64,000 nt of DNA from Pedobacter sp. HDW13 (GTDB lineage Bacteria > Bacteroidota > Bacteroidia > Sphingobacteriales > Sphingobacteriaceae): positions 2,170,001-2,234,000 of the forward strand of contig NZ_CP049868.1 in the NCBI RefSeq assembly GCF_011303555.1, in the 5' to 3' direction. Both the position numbers and the translations under genes were made by a program. The notes under the pieces are model-generated. The model ran no database searches, was not told where the DNA came from, and was given only the letters and a program-made list of their open reading frames with translations. This document shows positions 55,643 through 64,000 of the stretch, one piece after another; the stretch's first letter is position 1; the number at the start of each line of letters is the position of its first letter.

Positions 55643-56596
55643 TTATTTTGTAATTTCTTTTCCCGTTTTATCAAACGATCCCCATCTGCCATTTAATCTA
55701 AAAATAGCTGCTCCATTTTTAAATTCGCCTACTGCATCGTACTTAATGGGGATAACTTCCTCACCGGTTCGGTTTATAAACCCTTCTCTTCCATTAAGCC
55801 CGGCTTTGGCCAAACCATCCACAAAATCAGCTATGAACCGATACTTGAAAGGAATAATTTCGTTTCCGTTTTTATCAATGGCGCCATAGAGTTTATTCTT
55901 TTCAACAGGAGCAACCCCATCCGAAAAATCTTTTGCATAATCGTATTTAAACCTGGTAATTTCTTTGCCTGTTTTATCAATAAAACCCCATTTATCTTTC
56001 AGTTTAACACTGGCAAAGCCATTTTTAAAGTTATTTCCATCTTCATATTTTAAAGTTGTAATTTCTCTCCCTGTATTATCTATAAATCCATACTTTTCGT
56101 TTAATCTAACCTTGGCAATACCTTCATGAAAATCAAAAGCAACATCGTATTTTAAGGATGTGATTTCCTTACCGTTTTTATCTATGTAGCCCGATTTTTT
56201 ACCATTTTCAACTGGTGTAAAGCCTTCTTTGAAGTAAGTTCCGTAATCATACTTGAAAGCGATTATTGTTTTGCCAGCCTTGTCTATAAAGCCAAATTTT
56301 CCATTAATTAAGGCACCGATTAAGCCTTCGGATAAACCACGAACCTCATCGTAAATAATAGGAATTACAACCTTTCCGGTTTCATCAATAAAGCCATATT
56401 TGGCATTCAGCTTAACCTTTATTATGCCGTCTTCAAAATTATATCCAGCATCATCGTATTTAAAAGGAACTACCTCTTTCCCGCTTTTGTCTATAAATCC
56501 ATATTTCCCACTGGCGTTTCGCTTGGGTACTATATTTTGGGCATTGGCCACAATAACCAATACGCTTAAAAATACTGTTGTAAATAATTGTCTCAT
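55643..56596 (-). CDS. WG-repeat protein, secreted
   Basis: I place the start at the ATG at 56596 (MRQLFTTVFLSVLVIVANAQ), which has a signal peptide and gives 317 residues. The rest is a tandem array of about nine WG-type (PF14903) repeats of roughly 34 residues, each like YGFIDKSGKEVVPFKYD....F..G.A.V.LN. This forms a beta-solenoid or propeller-like surface, likely for binding. It is co-oriented with the two-component system upstream and may be one of its targets. The function is unknown. Confidence 0.85.
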   Translation of the reverse strand: MRQLFTTVFLSVLVIVANAQNIVPKRNASGKYGFIDKSGKEVVPFKYDDAGYNFEDGIIKVKLNAKYGFIDETGKVVIPIIYDEVRGLSEGLIGALINGKFGFIDKAGKTIIAFKYDYGTYFKEGFTPVENGKKSGYIDKNGKEITSLKYDVAFDFHEGIAKVRLNEKYGFIDNTGREITTLKYEDGNNFKNGFASVKLKDKWGFIDKTGKEITRFKYDYAKDFSDGVAPVEKNKLYGAIDKNGNEIIPFKYRFIADFVDGLAKAGLNGREGFINRTGEEVIPIKYDAVGEFKNGAAIFRLNGRWGSFDKTGKEITK

Positions 56597-56697
56597 GTTT
56601 ATCTGATTAAGATTTAATTGCAACCAAGATACATGAAGGACTAACAGGTTTAAATACCCAATAAAGGGTATATCACAAAGAGAAATGGCATTAAAAT

Positions 56698-58473
56698 TTA
56701 GGTCGGAATATTAATCTGAATAATGGTGCCTTCATTTTTAACACTGTTAATTTCGAAGTTGCCATCATAATAGTGAATCCGTTTTTCGATATTCTCCAAC
56801 CCGAAACCTTTGTTGATCTGCTGCATATTAAAACCAATTCCGTCATCTACAAACTGAAAATGATAGTGCCTGCTATATTGGTAAAATTCGAGGGTAATTA
56901 GAGCACTCTGACCGTGTTTTATCGCATTATTGATAATTTCGAGCGAAATCAGGTATAAATCGTAAACCCAGGGCTCATGTACTTTCTCTGGAAAATCATA
57001 ACAAAAAAGCTCAATTTTGGTATCTGTTAAACCTGCATTTAAGGTTTTGAGTTGGCTTTGTAAACTGGCCACCAGTGCGCCGTCATCAAGTGCTTTTGGA
57101 AGGATTTTATGCGAAATATCTCTGATATCTTCGGCCAGCTCGCCAATGGTTTGTTTGGCCAGTTTGGTATTCTCCATATCAAAAAGATGCATGATGTAAG
57201 CAATTTTACTGCCCACTCTATCATGAATAATATTGGCAATATTTCTGCGCTCACGCAACTGAACTTCACTGATCGTTTTTAGGGAGCTCTCTTTTTCGAA
57301 AATAATTTCCTGCATCAGCTCATTGTTCTTCAAAAAGATATCAATGTAATTTCTGGATAGTACATAGCCAAACAAAAACACCTCGTAAAGACTGATAAAC
57401 AACATCCAGTTACCACCCATTGCGTATGGAATAATTTCGAAAGTTTTTAAAATGAGGCTGGCGCCCCAAATAAGCTGTGGCAAAAAGGCAAACAAAGCAT
57501 AAATACCCTGCATTCTTTCGATTTTTACATGCGATAGTGCCGAAATGAACAGTAAAACAATTGAAGCCAGAAATACGATATAACCCAGTATAAAAAAATA
57601 GTGGAATTCAACATCCGGGTAAAGCACAAGCAGCGAAATTGAAATCAAAATCAGCGAAAAATTAATACAATTGAACGCAATTACAATTTTATGCTTAATG
57701 GGTTGATTTTTCCGCAATTTTAAAAAATGGTCTAGAAAAAAACTGAGTGCGATATACCAAAGCGCCCCAACGTAAACCCTACCTTCGCTAAAGAACCGAA
57801 ACTGCGGAAACATAATGTACTTGGCAAAATTGGTGGTAATGGCAGCATAACAGGCCGTGAGTATAGAATAGGCTATGTAGTAGAGGTACGACCGGTTTTT
57901 GGTCATGAAAAACAAGATTCCATTAATCATGAGCAGCAAAAAAACAATGCCTAGAAAAAAAGAGGTTAGGGCTATTTTGCGCGATGACCTGGCTTCCAGA
58001 TCAGTCTGGCTCTCTAAACTATAAGCGAAATCTAGATAAGAGGTCACTTTTTTTACCCTTACCCAAATTGTTTTCTCCTCATTAGGCTGCAAATTAAGCT
58101 CAAATGCCAGTGTTTCGATAAAAGGGCTTTGGCTGGCTGTTCTATCGCCAATGGTTTTGGTTGCCGCAGCATCGTAAAGCGTAAGGCTATCGATATGGTT
58201 GTTATTAAAACACAACCAGGTTTTTATCCATTGTGACGCACTTTTATTTTTAAGCACAAACCTGCACCATACTGCTGCGTTTTTATTGTAACCGATATTA
58301 ACCGTTTGGTGCGGCTTAAAAGGGTAAAGTTGCTGCGACTGAAGATTACCCTGACTCCAGGCAGAACTTGTATCTACAGCGTAACCAGATGAGATAGAGA
58401 GTTGTTTATTGAGGTTTTGTGCGCATGAGCAATAAGAGCATAGCAGAAGGCTAAGAAAGTAGATTATTCTCAT
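56698..58473 (-). CDS. 7TMR-DISM sensor histidine kinase
   Basis: I use the ATG at 58473 (591 residues). It has a signal peptide (ends near CSCAQ), a 7TMR-DISM extracellular domain (about 25-160, SSGYAVDTSSAW and WIKTWLCFNNNHIDSL), seven membrane helices (about 168-380), and a HisKA_3-like dimerisation segment with the phospho-acceptor His417 in RRNIANIIHDRVGSKI. The ATPase domain shows the N-box IINNAIKHG (about 513-521) and DDGIGF (about 543-548). It overlaps the response regulator gene by 23 bases, so the pair is one two-component system. The signal is unknown; the extracellular domain often senses carbohydrates or small ligands. Confidence 0.9.
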   Translation of the reverse strand: MRIIYFLSLLLCSYCSCAQNLNKQLSISSGYAVDTSSAWSQGNLQSQQLYPFKPHQTVNIGYNKNAAVWCRFVLKNKSASQWIKTWLCFNNNHIDSLTLYDAAATKTIGDRTASQSPFIETLAFELNLQPNEEKTIWVRVKKVTSYLDFAYSLESQTDLEARSSRKIALTSFFLGIVFLLLMINGILFFMTKNRSYLYYIAYSILTACYAAITTNFAKYIMFPQFRFFSEGRVYVGALWYIALSFFLDHFLKLRKNQPIKHKIVIAFNCINFSLILISISLLVLYPDVEFHYFFILGYIVFLASIVLLFISALSHVKIERMQGIYALFAFLPQLIWGASLILKTFEIIPYAMGGNWMLFISLYEVFLFGYVLSRNYIDIFLKNNELMQEIIFEKESSLKTISEVQLRERRNIANIIHDRVGSKIAYIMHLFDMENTKLAKQTIGELAEDIRDISHKILPKALDDGALVASLQSQLKTLNAGLTDTKIELFCYDFPEKVHEPWVYDLYLISLEIINNAIKHGQSALITLEFYQYSRHYHFQFVDDGIGFNMQQINKGFGLENIEKRIHYYDGNFEINSVKNEGTIIQINIPT

Positions 58474-59086
58474 GAGCAAATTTGATGAGCGAACTGCTGT
58501 TGCTGATTTCCAGTTTCCGGTGGATATTTTTCCGGTGGGTGGTAACAGTTGTTATACTGATAAACAGCACATCAGCAATTTCTTTACTTGTAAGTCCTTT
58601 AATAATTAATTTAATAATTTCTTTCTCCTGTTTAGAGATCCTGAATTTATTGATAATCGGATTATCAATAGTGCTGTACACACTATTTCCGTTCTTATAA
58701 TTCTTATTGGTATAAAACTCCTTGTTTTTACCTGATTCTATGATCTCAATCAGCTCTTCGGCCGGTGTTTCTTTCTTCAGAAAAGCATCAACGCCCAGTT
58801 TTTTCGCCTTTTGAATTAGAAAATCTTCATAATAAGCTGTTAGGATAATCGTTTTCGTATTTTTTAACTGAGATTTTAGTTCCTCCAGCAGCAAAAAACC
58901 ATCACTATGGTTAATGTTTAAATCACATATAAAAACATCGGCAGTGTGTTGCATTAAATGTTGCCTGCAGGAGTGCACATCGCTAAATTTGAAAATGCAA
59001 TAGTCGTTTCCGGTATTTTTAAGCAATTCTGAAATGCCATTTAAAAAAAGTAAATGGTCATCGCAAATAACGATCTGTTTTGGCAT
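58451..59086 (-). CDS. NarL/LuxR-family response regulator
   Basis: The 211-residue protein has a receiver domain with acidic DD (9-10), the phospho-acceptor Asp55 in FICDLN and conserved Lys in FLKKE (about 104). The C-terminal LuxR-type helix-turn-helix (QEKEIIKLIIKGLTSKEIADVLFISITTVTTH) is clear. It is the partner of the downstream histidine kinase, whose start codon overlaps this gene. It lies at the upstream end of the cluster, with a 210-base gap to trmD. Confidence 0.93.
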   Translation of the reverse strand: MPKQIVICDDHLLFLNGISELLKNTGNDYCIFKFSDVHSCRQHLMQHTADVFICDLNINHSDGFLLLEELKSQLKNTKTIILTAYYEDFLIQKAKKLGVDAFLKKETPAEELIEIIESGKNKEFYTNKNYKNGNSVYSTIDNPIINKFRISKQEKEIIKLIIKGLTSKEIADVLFISITTVTTHRKNIHRKLEISNSSSLIKFAHENNLLS

Positions 59087-59296
59087 AAAAGGAGGTTGAA
59101 CGCAAGTCTCCTAAAATACCACATCGCCCGCTTATTTACAACAAATTCTCTGTTTTCCGTTCGCACTGCTTAATCCAAAAGATAGAAATCCACTTTTGAA
59201 ATATAACCGGCTTTCTATCTGCTAAAATAGTAGGACACAAGGAAGTACGAAATACCCACTAAAGGGTATTTTTCCCGCGTAGAAATATCGCTCTAC

Positions 59297-59971
59297 TTAT
59301 TCAAGCAAATCGGGGCGACGTATTTTAGTTCGTTCAAGGGCTTGTTCGTGCCTCCATTCGTTTACCTTCGCTTCGTGTCCGCTTAACAAAACATCGGGCA
59401 CTTTATGTCCGCGCCAATCGGCCGGGCGGGTGTATACGGGGGCATCAAGTAATTCTCCCTGAAAACTATCGGATAAGGCCGATGTTTCATCGTTTAATAC
59501 GCCAGGAATTAAGCGTACGACGGCATCTACTACAATGGCTGCAGGAAGCTCACCGCCACTTAAAACATAATCGCCAACAGAGATTTCTCTGGTTACAAAT
59601 ATATCTCTGATACGCTGATCTATGCCTTTATAATGCCCGCACAGGATAATGATGTTTTTCTTAATGGAAAGCTCGTTAGCCGTGCTTTGATTTAAGGTAA
59701 CACCATCGGGGCTCATGAAAATAATTTCATCGTACTCGCGCTCTGCCTGAAGTTTTTCAATACAGGCAGCAAAAGGTTCAATACTCATAACCATACCACT
59801 TCCACCACCATACTGATAGTCATCTACACTTTTTTGCTTATTGGTAGCATAATCACGTAAGTTATGTACCACAATTTCGGCAATCCCTTTTTTCTGTGCG
59901 CGGTGCAGTATAGAATGGGCAAAAGGACTTTCCAATAGGGCGGGTAAAACAGTTATAATATCGAAACGCAT
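59297..59971 (-). CDS. trmD: tRNA (guanine(37)-N1)-methyltransferase
   Basis: This 224-residue SPOUT enzyme methylates G37 of tRNAs and prevents frameshifting. It has [17 protein letters not shown], the [13 protein letters not shown] loop, [11 protein letters not shown] and the [13 protein letters not shown] knot motif. Length and motifs are normal. Upstream lies a DUF4419 gene rather than rimM, and downstream a two-component system rather than rplS. The TrmD-RimM-rpsP set is thus split. Confidence 0.97.
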   Translation of the reverse strand: MRFDIITVLPALLESPFAHSILHRAQKKGIAEIVVHNLRDYATNKQKSVDDYQYGGGSGMVMSIEPFAACIEKLQAEREYDEIIFMSPDGVTLNQSTANELSIKKNIIILCGHYKGIDQRIRDIFVTREISVGDYVLSGGELPAAIVVDAVVRLIPGVLNDETSALSDSFQGELLDAPVYTRPADWRGHKVPDVLLSGHEAKVNEWRHEQALERTKIRRPDLLE

Positions 59972-60020
59972 AGCGCAAAGGTAAGTCTTTAGTCTGAAGT
60001 CTTTAAACCAAAGTAGATTT

Positions 60021-61370
60021 TTACCTGATCCCTTTTACTACTTTCAGTTCCGGCCCTTTATCATTGATAATAATCTGCGTTTTTGGAAAAAGCTTAAATA
60101 TCCGCTTTTCTTCTTCTTCGGTTATATTACCGTGCAACTTGAGTGTTAAAATACTGATCTCGGCCAGCTGATCCGGTATTTTAATCTGGTTTTTAAAGCT
60201 GAGTTCGAGCACACGCAGATTTTTAGCAGCATACACTTCGTTGGGTATCTCTGTAATGTTATAAACGCTCAGCGCATCAGATTTGCTCATGGTAGCTCCG
60301 CCTTCTACTGATGAGCTAATTGCCCAGCCAATTTCTGGCTTTAATGAAAAATCATTTTTGTTTTGCCTAAGGCCTACAAACCCCGCCCAGAACTCCATGT
60401 TGTATGTCTTCCTGGTTACTTTATCTTCTAATATAAACGGAACCTTTACCAGCTCCGGTGCCAGGCCACCAATATCAGAAATGGGCTTGAAATTGGTTTT
60501 TAATCCCTTTTTATTGTAAGGAAAAAGTTTTGTAATCCAGCCATCTATAGTGTTAACGGTACCATAAGCTTTGGTGGTATGCACTTTAATCATATTCATC
60601 CAAAACTCGTTATTCGGCTTGCCTTTTTTGGCCTGGATAATTTCTTTTACAATGGGTTCGAGTTCTGTTGTCCACCAGCTTAAATCGTACTGTTTAATAA
60701 ATTTTATTTTTTGGAGCACTTTTTCCCAGTCCTCCACAGTTCCTTCTATCGTTACCCTGGGGATACCGCAGCTAATCAAAATAACCTGGTATACAAAATA
60801 TGATCTCATTCCTTCCATCAAGGTAATTTCTGATGCAATTTTAGTGGTAGGAGTGGTGGTGCTAAAATCTGCTGTTAGATTTTTAACAAACTTCTTTCCG
60901 GTAAACAGACTTATTTGCTGATTAAACTGTGGAAAAAGTGCTTCCCAGTTGCTATTTGCGTTACCTAGCTTGATATCATTAGCCATTACGGTTAGCACTT
61001 TACGCCCTTCAAAATTAACCAGTTTACGCCTTAAAGCCTCCCTGTTGTTATCGATATGCCTTGCAAACCCTTGACTGATGAGTAACCAAATCATATCAGG
61101 CGATAAAACTACAGGCCTGTGATCTTTATAAGCGTTAAAAAAGCCGGTTAAAAAGGGATGATCCTGATAAAAGACAAGACTATCGGGCAATGGAGACATT
61201 TTTTCGAACGCACTGCGATATAAATCCGGCAAATCTTTTGCGGCGGTTTCTTTTAGTAATTTTTCTGGAGGAGATAGTTTTTCAATTTCTACAACAGTGG
61301 CTTTCTGGGCATTTACGGCTGTGCCAAATACTGTAAAGAGTAAAAATGAGAGGTATAATTTTCTGATCAT
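60021..61370 (-). CDS. DUF4419-domain secreted protein
   Basis: The 449-residue protein has a signal peptide ([22 protein letters not shown]) and a DUF4419 (PF14388) domain: [32 protein letters not shown] (about 70-101) and later [14 protein letters not shown] and [14 protein letters not shown]. The C-terminal 80 residues resemble a leucine-rich stretch ([30 protein letters not shown]). The function of DUF4419 is unknown. It stands between trmD and a lipoprotein gene within the split rpsP-rplS region. Confidence 0.85.
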   Translation of the reverse strand: MIRKLYLSFLLFTVFGTAVNAQKATVVEIEKLSPPEKLLKETAAKDLPDLYRSAFEKMSPLPDSLVFYQDHPFLTGFFNAYKDHRPVVLSPDMIWLLISQGFARHIDNNREALRRKLVNFEGRKVLTVMANDIKLGNANSNWEALFPQFNQQISLFTGKKFVKNLTADFSTTTPTTKIASEITLMEGMRSYFVYQVILISCGIPRVTIEGTVEDWEKVLQKIKFIKQYDLSWWTTELEPIVKEIIQAKKGKPNNEFWMNMIKVHTTKAYGTVNTIDGWITKLFPYNKKGLKTNFKPISDIGGLAPELVKVPFILEDKVTRKTYNMEFWAGFVGLRQNKNDFSLKPEIGWAISSSVEGGATMSKSDALSVYNITEIPNEVYAAKNLRVLELSFKNQIKIPDQLAEISILTLKLHGNITEEEEKRIFKLFPKTQIIINDKGPELKVVKGIR

Positions 61371-61439
61371 AACAGCGGATTTAAAGTTATGATGCAGATT
61401 ACGGCAATTTCCATAAAGGAAACGGTTAATTAGCTGTTT

Positions 61440-62042
61440 TTAAACTGTCCATTGATCGTGAATAACGGCAACCAGATAATAGGCATTGTTATATTTTTTA
61501 AAAACAAATCGCAAGCTGGTCCAATCGAGGCCTCTGTATTTTTCATCAAAGCCTTTAAAATAATACTCTGTAAAATGAAGTTGAGGGTAGGTATCCTTCA
61601 GGTTATCAATCGAATTGCCCTTACCTATAACCATATCGAAACTTTTCTGCGGGGCATGCAAATAGCCTGCGTTGTAAATAAATTTGTCGATATAGGTTTT
61701 GACCCTGATTTTAATGGGCTCGCCGCTTCCGTCAACGTGGCCCCAGGTTAAAATCCAGTTCCGGCTTATGGCTTCAAGAAAGTCTTTGGCCAGCACTTGT
61801 TTGTGGGTTGGGTCGATAAAGCCATATGGAGAGAAACGCACGCCATCTATGGGATGAAAAAGTGCGGCAAAAGCATCGTAATCTTTGGCTTGCAAAGCGG
61901 TTAATGCTTTTAAACCCACGGCTTCAATTGAATCCCGCTGACTTGCCTCATTCGCTTTTGCAGTATGTGCGGTTTTATTTTCTTTACGGTTGCAGCCTAA
62001 AATGAGTAGTACAGCAATTATTAAAACAGACAAACACCTCAT
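61440..62042 (-). CDS. Lipoprotein of unknown function
   Basis: The 200-residue protein has a lipoprotein signal (LLILGCNRKE, Cys17). The first part (SIEAVGLKALTALQAKDYDAFAALFHPIDGVRFSP) looks like an NTF2/SnoaL-type helix start; the rest has no known family. It lies 43 bases after the rimM stop and upstream of the DUF4419 gene in the same direction, so the three may be co-transcribed. Confidence 0.7.
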   Translation of the reverse strand: MRCLSVLIIAVLLILGCNRKENKTAHTAKANEASQRDSIEAVGLKALTALQAKDYDAFAALFHPIDGVRFSPYGFIDPTHKQVLAKDFLEAISRNWILTWGHVDGSGEPIKIRVKTYIDKFIYNAGYLHAPQKSFDMVIGKGNSIDNLKDTYPQLHFTEYYFKGFDEKYRGLDWTSLRFVFKKYNNAYYLVAVIHDQWTV

Positions 62043-62085
62043 AAGAGGTAAAACGAAAATTCTGCTTAAAAAGTTTCGGTCTTGC

Positions 62086-62613
62086 TTATTTCTCTAAATA
62101 AACATCAAGCAAGCCTTCAGGTAAATCGAGTGTTAAAATCTTTTCCTCATCATCAATTTCAACGATAAAATCTTCATTTAAAGGGAAAAGAATTTCTGTC
62201 TCCTGATAAAGCACGGTAGCTACAAACTGTTGAGGGTATTCATTAACCTCCAAAATCTCACCCAGTTCGCCAAGGGCTTCATCAATAGCCATAAAGCCTT
62301 TTAAATCGGTATAAAAGAATTCGTTTTCATCGCGCTCAGGCATCTGCGCAATTGGTAGATATAATTTCTTTTTTAGCAGCGGCTGAGCTTTATCAATGTG
62401 ATCAACATCATCGAAGTTAAAATAACCTGTTTTATTGGCCTGCAGCTTTGCCGATGCCACGAAGTAAGGCACCAGTTTGCCGTTCATATCAGCAAAAACC
62501 ACATCAAAATCGAGCTGTTCGTATTCGTCGAATTCGAAAAATACCTGAACTTCTCCTTTTAAACCTCTTGTTTTTGTAACGTAACCAACGTAAAATGCTT
62601 CTTCGTGTTTCAT
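62086..62613 (-). CDS. rimM: Ribosome maturation factor RimM
   Basis: I start at the ATG at 62613; an upstream GTG at 62619 would add two residues. The 175-residue protein has the RimM N-terminal beta-barrel (EEAFYVGYVTKTRGLKGEVQVFFEF) and a C-terminal PRC-barrel with IALNEDFI-like motif (ILFPLNEDFIVEIDDEEKIL) and LPEGLLDVY. It binds S19 and matures the 30S subunit. It is cut off from rpsP by a terminator and a repeat, and from trmD by two inserted genes. Confidence 0.93.
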   Translation of the reverse strand: MKHEEAFYVGYVTKTRGLKGEVQVFFEFDEYEQLDFDVVFADMNGKLVPYFVASAKLQANKTGYFNFDDVDHIDKAQPLLKKKLYLPIAQMPERDENEFFYTDLKGFMAIDEALGELGEILEVNEYPQQFVATVLYQETEILFPLNEDFIVEIDDEEKILTLDLPEGLLDVYLEK

Positions 62614-62624
62614 AATCACCCTAA

Positions 62625-62670
62625 ATCCCCTAAAGGGGACTTATTAACACCCCCCTTTAGGGGAAAGGGG
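62625..62670 (-). repeat. CCCCTAAAGGGG/CCCCTTTAGGGG inverted repeat pair
   Basis: Two 12-base palindromic words (62627-62638 and 62652-62663) face each other across a 13-base spacer, typical of a short Bacteroidota intergenic repeat seen in many genomes from memory. It lies between rimM and rpsP. Confidence 0.6.
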
Positions 62671-62677
62671 TATTAAT

Positions 62678-62711
62678 AAAAATAGCGTTCCGAATCCGGA
62701 ACGCTATTTTT
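62678..62711 (-). terminator. Strong terminator downstream of rpsP
   Basis: A perfect 15-bp stem (AAAAATAGCGTTCCG with CGGAACGCTATTTTT, loop AATC) follows the rpsP stop after 18 bases, with a T run on the minus strand. It should separate rpsP transcription from rimM. Confidence 0.92.
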
Positions 62712-62729
62712 TGAAACGGAATAATTAAA

Positions 62730-63290
62730 TTATTCTGCTCCTTCTTCTTTAGTAGCTTCTGCTGCAGGAGCTTCTTCAGTTGCTTCAGCCTCAACAGCTG
62801 GAGCTTCTTCTTCAACAACCTCTTCTGCAACTGGTGCATTTTTAGCTGCGATTGCTGCTGCTTTTTCTTCTTTTTTCTTAGCTTCTGCTGCTAATGCTGC
62901 TTTACGCGCATCTGCTTTAGAAGTAGCTAAACCTTCTGTTTTACCAGAGATTTTACCAGCTTTAGCATCTAACCATGCTGCAAATTTTTCGTCAGCTTGT
63001 TCTTGAGTTAAAGCACCTTTTTTAACACCACCTTCTAAGTGTTTTTTGTATAAAACACCTTTGTAAGAAAGGATTGCACGAGCTGTATCAGTTGGTTCTG
63101 CACCACTGTTTACCCAAGCTAAAGTTTTTTCGAAGTTAATTTCGATAGTAGCAGGATTAGTGTTTGGGTTGTATGAACCTAAACGCTCAATAAATTTACC
63201 ATCACGTGGAGAGCGAGAATCTGCTACCACAACGTGGAAAAAAGGTTTACCTTTTTTACCGAATCTTTGCAATCTGATTTTAGTTGCCAT
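62730..63290 (-). CDS. rpsP: 30S ribosomal protein S16 with long Ala/Glu-rich tail
   Basis: The first 85 or so residues are a normal S16 ([40 protein letters not shown]), needed for 30S assembly. The remaining 100 residues form a charged extension ending in an Ala/Glu-rich acidic segment; the total of 186 residues is over twice the E. coli length. S16 proteins of Bacteroidota often have such tails. A promoter and a GC-rich leader precede the gene. Confidence 0.95.
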   Translation of the reverse strand: MATKIRLQRFGKKGKPFFHVVVADSRSPRDGKFIERLGSYNPNTNPATIEINFEKTLAWVNSGAEPTDTARAILSYKGVLYKKHLEGGVKKGALTQEQADEKFAAWLDAKAGKISGKTEGLATSKADARKAALAAEAKKKEEKAAAIAAKNAPVAEEVVEEEAPAVEAEATEEAPAAEATKEEGAE

Positions 63291-63346
63291 TTCTTTTTGT
63301 ATTTATGTATTCAACATAGTTCCCGGAGCTGCATGCTGCGGGGCTG

Positions 63347-63354
63347 CAAAGATA
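63347..63354 (-). promoter_or_regulatory. Probable -7 promoter element of rpsP
   Basis: TATCTTTG on the minus strand is an exact TAnnTTTG match 56 bases before the ATG. The leader between box and gene contains a GC-rich GCAGCATGCAGC stem, unusual in this AT-rich region, possibly for translational control. Confidence 0.6.
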
Positions 63355-63435
63355 ACTAAAATACTGTAAATTAAAAACATACTTTAATTTATTTGTTTTC
63401 TGGATATTTACGATCAAAATATTTGCTGATACAAA

Positions 63436-63957
63436 ATGAAAAGAATTGCGATTGATATGGACGAGGTAATTGCCGACGCCCTCGGAAAATTTATTAAACT
63501 GTATAACCGCGATTACAACGTACCGCTCGATTTGAAAATAGCTGCTGGAAATGAAATTTACCATCATGTTCCGCATGAAGTTAACCAAAAATGGTTCGAG
63601 TACATTAACGAACCTGGCTTTTTTCGCGATATGGAAGTAATTGCCGATAGCCAGCGGGTAATTAAGGCCCTGCAAGAAAAATACGATGTCTATATTGTTT
63701 CGGCGGCTATGGAATTCCGCAATTCGCTGGTTGATAAATACGACTGGATGGCCGAGCATTTCCCCTTTATTGATTGGCAGCACCTTATGTTCTGTGGAAA
63801 CAAAATTGTGGAGGTAGATATCCTGATCGACGACCGCATTAAAAATTTTGTAGGCTTTAAAGGCCGGCCGCTTTTGTTCACCTCGCCACACAATTTACTC
63901 ATTACCCAATATGAGCGCGTAAACACTTGGGAAGAGGTGGCGGGTTTATTACTTTAA
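63436..63957 (+). CDS. 5'(3')-deoxyribonucleotidase-like HAD phosphatase (NT5C family)
   Basis: The 173-residue protein starts with MKRIAIDMDEVIADALGKF, the HAD motif I (DMDEV, Asp8 and Asp10) of the NT5C family (PF06941). Later motifs are VYIVSAAMEF (motif II, Ser) and ILIDDRIKNF (motif IV). It removes phosphate from (deoxy)nucleoside 5'-monophosphates. It diverges from rpsP with a 145-base gap and ends 14 bases before a REP-like repeat at the window edge. Confidence 0.9.
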   Translation: MKRIAIDMDEVIADALGKFIKLYNRDYNVPLDLKIAAGNEIYHHVPHEVNQKWFEYINEPGFFRDMEVIADSQRVIKALQEKYDVYIVSAAMEFRNSLVDKYDWMAEHFPFIDWQHLMFCGNKIVEVDILIDDRIKNFVGFKGRPLLFTSPHNLLITQYERVNTWEEVAGLLL

Positions 63958-63971
63958 GCTATATCAAAAAC

Positions 63972-64000
63972 CGTCATTTCGATTACGGCAGGAAATCTCG
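63972..64000 (+). repeat. REP-like repeat, second copy cut by the window edge
   Basis: CGTCATTTCGATTACGGCAG followed by GAAATCTCG matches the left arm of the element at 43993-44076 (CGTCATTTCGA...GAGAAATCT). Its right half lies outside the window. Confidence 0.6.

Noticed and set aside
63280..63891. 203-residue open frame antisense to the nucleotidase gene
   Set aside because: The plus-strand frame has clear HAD motifs; the antisense frame has none and overlaps the rpsP promoter.
1..64000. tRNA, rRNA, CRISPR array or insertion-sequence transposase
   Set aside because: I scanned by eye on both strands and saw no cloverleaf-like sequence, regular spacer-repeat array or transposase motif; a tool search could still find a degenerate one.

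Overview
The window comes from a member of the Bacteroidota, most likely Sphingobacteriaceae and Pedobacter-like. This rests on SusC/SusD outer-membrane uptake pairs, the gliding lipoprotein GldH, a RicT homologue with a cysteine-rich N-terminus, DUF3078, DUF5916, DUF4419 and PF12888-type proteins, lipoprotein signals of the 'SCKK' type, and several promoter-like TTG/TAnnTTTG elements typical of the phylum's main sigma factor. It is chromosomal. I see no rRNA, tRNA, CRISPR array, transposase or replication origin.

Layout: 1-8.6 kb holds a truncated SusC gene and then a complete susC-susD-DUF5012-PF12888 operon, all on the minus strand, followed at 8.8-11.3 kb by a secreted M14 carboxypeptidase. 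11.3-15.8 kb is housekeeping (murF, gldH, ricT, holB). 16-28 kb has a frameshifted outer-membrane beta-barrel receptor, ruvX, an O-methyltransferase, two tandem glucosaminidase/LysM genes, a translationally coupled pair ending in a tiny HEXXH membrane protein, DUF3078, a siderophore-interacting-type flavoprotein with a divergent AraC regulator, and a DUF5916 protein. 28-34 kb has ffh and a wrecked comM/yifB gene whose AAA+ core is replaced by about 2.5 kb carrying a nitrilase-family hydrolase, an AraC regulator and an XRE regulator, then a broken GxxExxY gene. 34-41.6 kb has small secreted proteins, a Crp/Fnr regulator with a DJ-1/PfpI protein, an RNA-processing metallo-beta-lactamase and proBA. 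41.8-54.5 kb has an S9 oligopeptidase, an M16 peptidase, def, nfu-mrp, an AsmA-like/GT51 protein, hpt, psd and mscS. 54.5-63.3 kb contains rplS, trmD, rimM and rpsP in the classical order but pulled apart by a two-component system, a WG-repeat protein, a DUF4419 protein and other secreted proteins. The right edge has a 5'(3')-nucleotidase.

The most notable features are the replaced centre of comM; a run of genes broken by what look like one-base losses in homopolymers (DUF5012, beta-barrel receptor, lipoprotein glucosaminidase, GxxExxY, proB, and possibly the holB/ricT stop), which may be read errors or real decay; and several families of intergenic repeats. I did not find a convincing new multi-gene system. 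The best candidates for a closer look are the comM replacement, the GTGA-coupled HEXXH mini-protein pair and the dismantled rpsP-rimM-trmD-rplS cluster.
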